This document shows positions 1-64,000 of a stretch of 64,000 nt of DNA, piece by piece. Source of the DNA: Phytohabitans flavus (GTDB lineage Bacteria; Actinomycetota; Actinomycetes; Mycobacteriales; Micromonosporaceae); assembly GCF_011764545.1 (NCBI RefSeq), contig NZ_AP022870.1:852001-916000 (forward strand), in the 5' to 3' direction. The stretch's first letter is position 1, and the number at the start of each line of letters is the position of its first letter. The notes under the pieces were generated by a model. The model had not been told where the DNA came from. It saw only the letters and a list, made by a program, of their open reading frames with translations, and searched no databases. The position numbers and the translations under genes are program-made.

Positions 1-18595
<18,595 letters not shown>

Positions 18596-18610
18596 TCGGT
18601 TCTGAACCAC

Positions 18611-18615
18611 GGAGG
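18611..18615 (+). promoter_or_regulatory. Ribosome binding site of PKS-B
   Basis: GGAGG lies 7 bases before the ATG at 18623 and fixes this start; the 27-bp gap after PKS-A holds nothing else. Confidence 0.85.
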
Positions 18616-18622
18616 TCGAAAC

Positions 18623-41137
<22,515 letters not shown>

Positions 41138-41138
<1 letters not shown>

Positions 41139-41142
41139 GGGG
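41138..41142 (+). promoter_or_regulatory. Ribosome binding site of PKS-C
   Basis: AGGGG overlaps the last base of the PKS-B stop codon and lies 6 bases before the ATG at 41149, so translation of the two genes is probably coupled. Confidence 0.75.
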
Positions 41143-41148
41143 TAGCAG

Positions 41149-62659
<21,511 letters not shown>

Positions 62660-62660
<1 letters not shown>

Positions 62661-62707
62661 TGCACGCAGGAATCGGACCGCGACTCGACTGTGGAGCCCG
62701 CGCATGA
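62660..62707 (+). other. Possible 15-codon ORF bridging PKS-C and PKS-D
   Basis: An ATG at 62660 overlaps the PKS-C stop (TGATG), and this short ORF ([15 protein letters not shown]) ends in a TGA that overlaps the PKS-D ATG (ATGA). It may keep ribosomes moving to PKS-D, or be chance. No clear ribosome binding site precedes it. Confidence 0.15.
62693..62696 (+). promoter_or_regulatory. Ribosome binding site of PKS-D
   Basis: GGAG lies 7 bases before the ATG at 62704 and supports this start. Confidence 0.75.
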
Positions 62708-64000
62708 ATAACGAAGACAAACTCCGGGACTATCTACACCGCGTAACGGTCGACCTGCAGAAGACACGGCAGCGCCTCATCGAGGTGGAGTCGAAGGACC
62801 AGGAACCGATCGCGATCGTCGGGATGAGCTGCCACTACCCGGGTGGTGTCAGCTCGCCCGACGAGCTCTGGAAGCTCGTCGCGGACGGCGTCGACGGCGT
62901 CGGCGCGTTTCCCACCGACCGAGGCTGGCGCACCGACGGGCTCTTCGACGCCGGTCCGGACAGCTCCGGCACCAGCCTCGCCCGCGAGGGTGGCTTCGTC
63001 CACACCGCGTCGCAGTTCGACACCGGGTTCTTCGGCATCAGCCCGCGCGAGGCGCTCGCCACCGACCCGCAGCAGCGGCTGCTGCTCGAAGCCACCTGGG
63101 AAGCGTTCGAAAACGCCGGTATCGACCCGCAGATCCTGCACGGCAGCCAGACCGGCGTCTTCATCGGCTCCGGCAGCCAGGACTACTCGGTGCTCACCGC
63201 CGCGAACCCCGGCAGCGTCGAGGGGTACGCCATGACCGGCCTGGCCAGCAGCGTCATGTCGGGCCGCATCTCGTACACGCTGGGTCTGGAAGGGCCGTCG
63301 CTGACCGTCGACACCGCGTGCTCGTCGTCGCTGGTCGCGCTCCACCTCGCCGCCCACGCGCTGCGGCAGCGCGAGTGCCCGCTCGCCCTCGCCGGCGGCA
63401 TCACGGTCATGGCCACCCCGTCGCTGTTCATCGACTCCAGTCACTTGGGTGCCATCTCGGGCAGCGGGCGCTGCAAGGCGTTCGCCGCGGCCGCCGACGG
63501 CACCGGCTGGGCCGAGGGCGTCGGGCTGCTCGTCCTCGAACGCCTCAGCGACGCGCGCAACAACGGCCACCAGGTGCTCGCTGTGCTCCGCGGCAGCGCC
63601 GTCAACCAGGACGGCGCCAGCAACGGCCTCACCGCCCCAACGGGCCGTCGCAGGAGCGGGTCATCCGGCAGGCCCTCGTCAACGCCCGCATCCCGGCCGC
63701 CGAGGTCGACGTCGTCGAGGCGCACGGCACGGGCACCACGCTGGGCGACCCGATCGAGGCGCGGGCGCTGCTGTCGACGTACGGGCAGGGGCGCGACCCC
63801 GAAAAGCCGCTGTGGCTCGGCTCCATCAAATCGAACATCGGGCACACGCAGGCCGCCGCCGGGGTCGCCGGCATCATCAAGATGGTCATGGCGATGCGGC
63901 ACGCGGTGCTGCCCAAGACGCTGCACGTCGACGAGCCCACCCCGCACGTCGACTGGAGCAGCGGCGCGGTGGCGCTGCTGACCGAGCCGGTCGCGTGGAA
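62704..64000 (+). CDS. PKS-D: type I polyketide synthase (3' partial, one frameshift)
   Basis: The ATG at 62704 follows GGAG at 62693-62696 with a 7-base gap. The protein begins with a docking helix ([20 protein letters not shown]) of the same style as PKS-C, then a KS with Cys (TACSSS, codon 63319-63321), VEAHGTGT and KSNIGHT motifs, so the condensing triad is intact. One C is missing from the run at 63635-63638, which ends the first frame early; the continuation is readable to the window end. AT and later domains lie outside the window. Position and docking style make it the likely acceptor of the chain from PKS-C. Confidence 0.93.
62806..64000 (+). other. Module 14 (partial): KS
   Basis: The KS has Cys 63319-63321, VEAHGTGT and KSNIGHT, so it should be active. 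The segment after the active-site domain reads [19 protein letters not shown], where the other KSs here carry an SRQ(R/G)GLA(x)DGRCK-like stretch. The window ends just after the KS core. Confidence 0.9.
63635..63638 (+). other. Frameshift 14: missing C (KS of module 14)
   Basis: CCCC; a fifth C restores [13 protein letters not shown]. Confidence 0.92.

Noticed and set aside
18596..18622. Promoter or terminator between PKS-A and PKS-B
   Set aside because: Only 27 bp, with a ribosome binding site and no hairpin that I can support; the other gaps are also too short.

Overview
The whole 64 kb window is the interior of one very large, high-GC, type I modular (cis-AT) polyketide synthase locus, read entirely on the + strand. 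Composition, codon use and the domain families point to an actinomycete. Micromonosporaceae or a relative is a guess from codon style only.

Layout: PKS-A (1-18595, 5' end outside the window) carries the end of a fully reducing module (DH-ER-KR-ACP), then three KS-AT-DH-KR-ACP modules and a C-terminal docking region. PKS-B (18623-41138, about 7,505 aa after repair) has five modules. PKS-C (41149-62660, about 7,173 aa after repair) has four modules, the last fully reducing. PKS-D (62704-end) starts with a docking helix and a KS and leaves the window before its AT. Genes are 10-43 bp apart with good ribosome binding sites, so the locus looks like one operon. No loading module, thioesterase, regulator, transporter, tailoring gene, RNA gene, CRISPR or insertion sequence is visible; these must lie outside. 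Modules are numbered 1-14 within the window only.

Reading AT motifs (HAFH = malonyl, YASH = methylmalonyl), KR motifs and DH catalytic residues in gene order gives this colinear prediction per module: M1 CH2; M2 malonyl, OH; M3 malonyl, C=C; M4 malonyl, C=C; M5 methylmalonyl, OH; M6 malonyl, OH; M7 methylmalonyl, C=C; M8 malonyl, ketone; M9 methylmalonyl, C=C; M10 malonyl, OH; M11 probably methylmalonyl (YAAH), C=C; M12 malonyl, OH; M13 malonyl, CH2. This is a long polyhydroxylated chain with a diene and methyl-branched alkenes, consistent with a macrolide or linear polyol-polyene. I could not match it to a named compound.

The reading frames are broken at 14 places. Every break is explained by one missing G or C, nearly always in a G/C run, and restoring the bases makes PKS-B and PKS-C exact multiples of three. 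I treat these as probable sequence errors, not pseudogenes. The most interesting biology is a family of three related, decayed DH domains (M2, M10, M12), KRs in M7, M10 and M11 that lack the usual catalytic serine, an AT with an unusual YAAH motif, and extensive internal duplication, including a 3.8 kb block shared between PKS-A and PKS-C.
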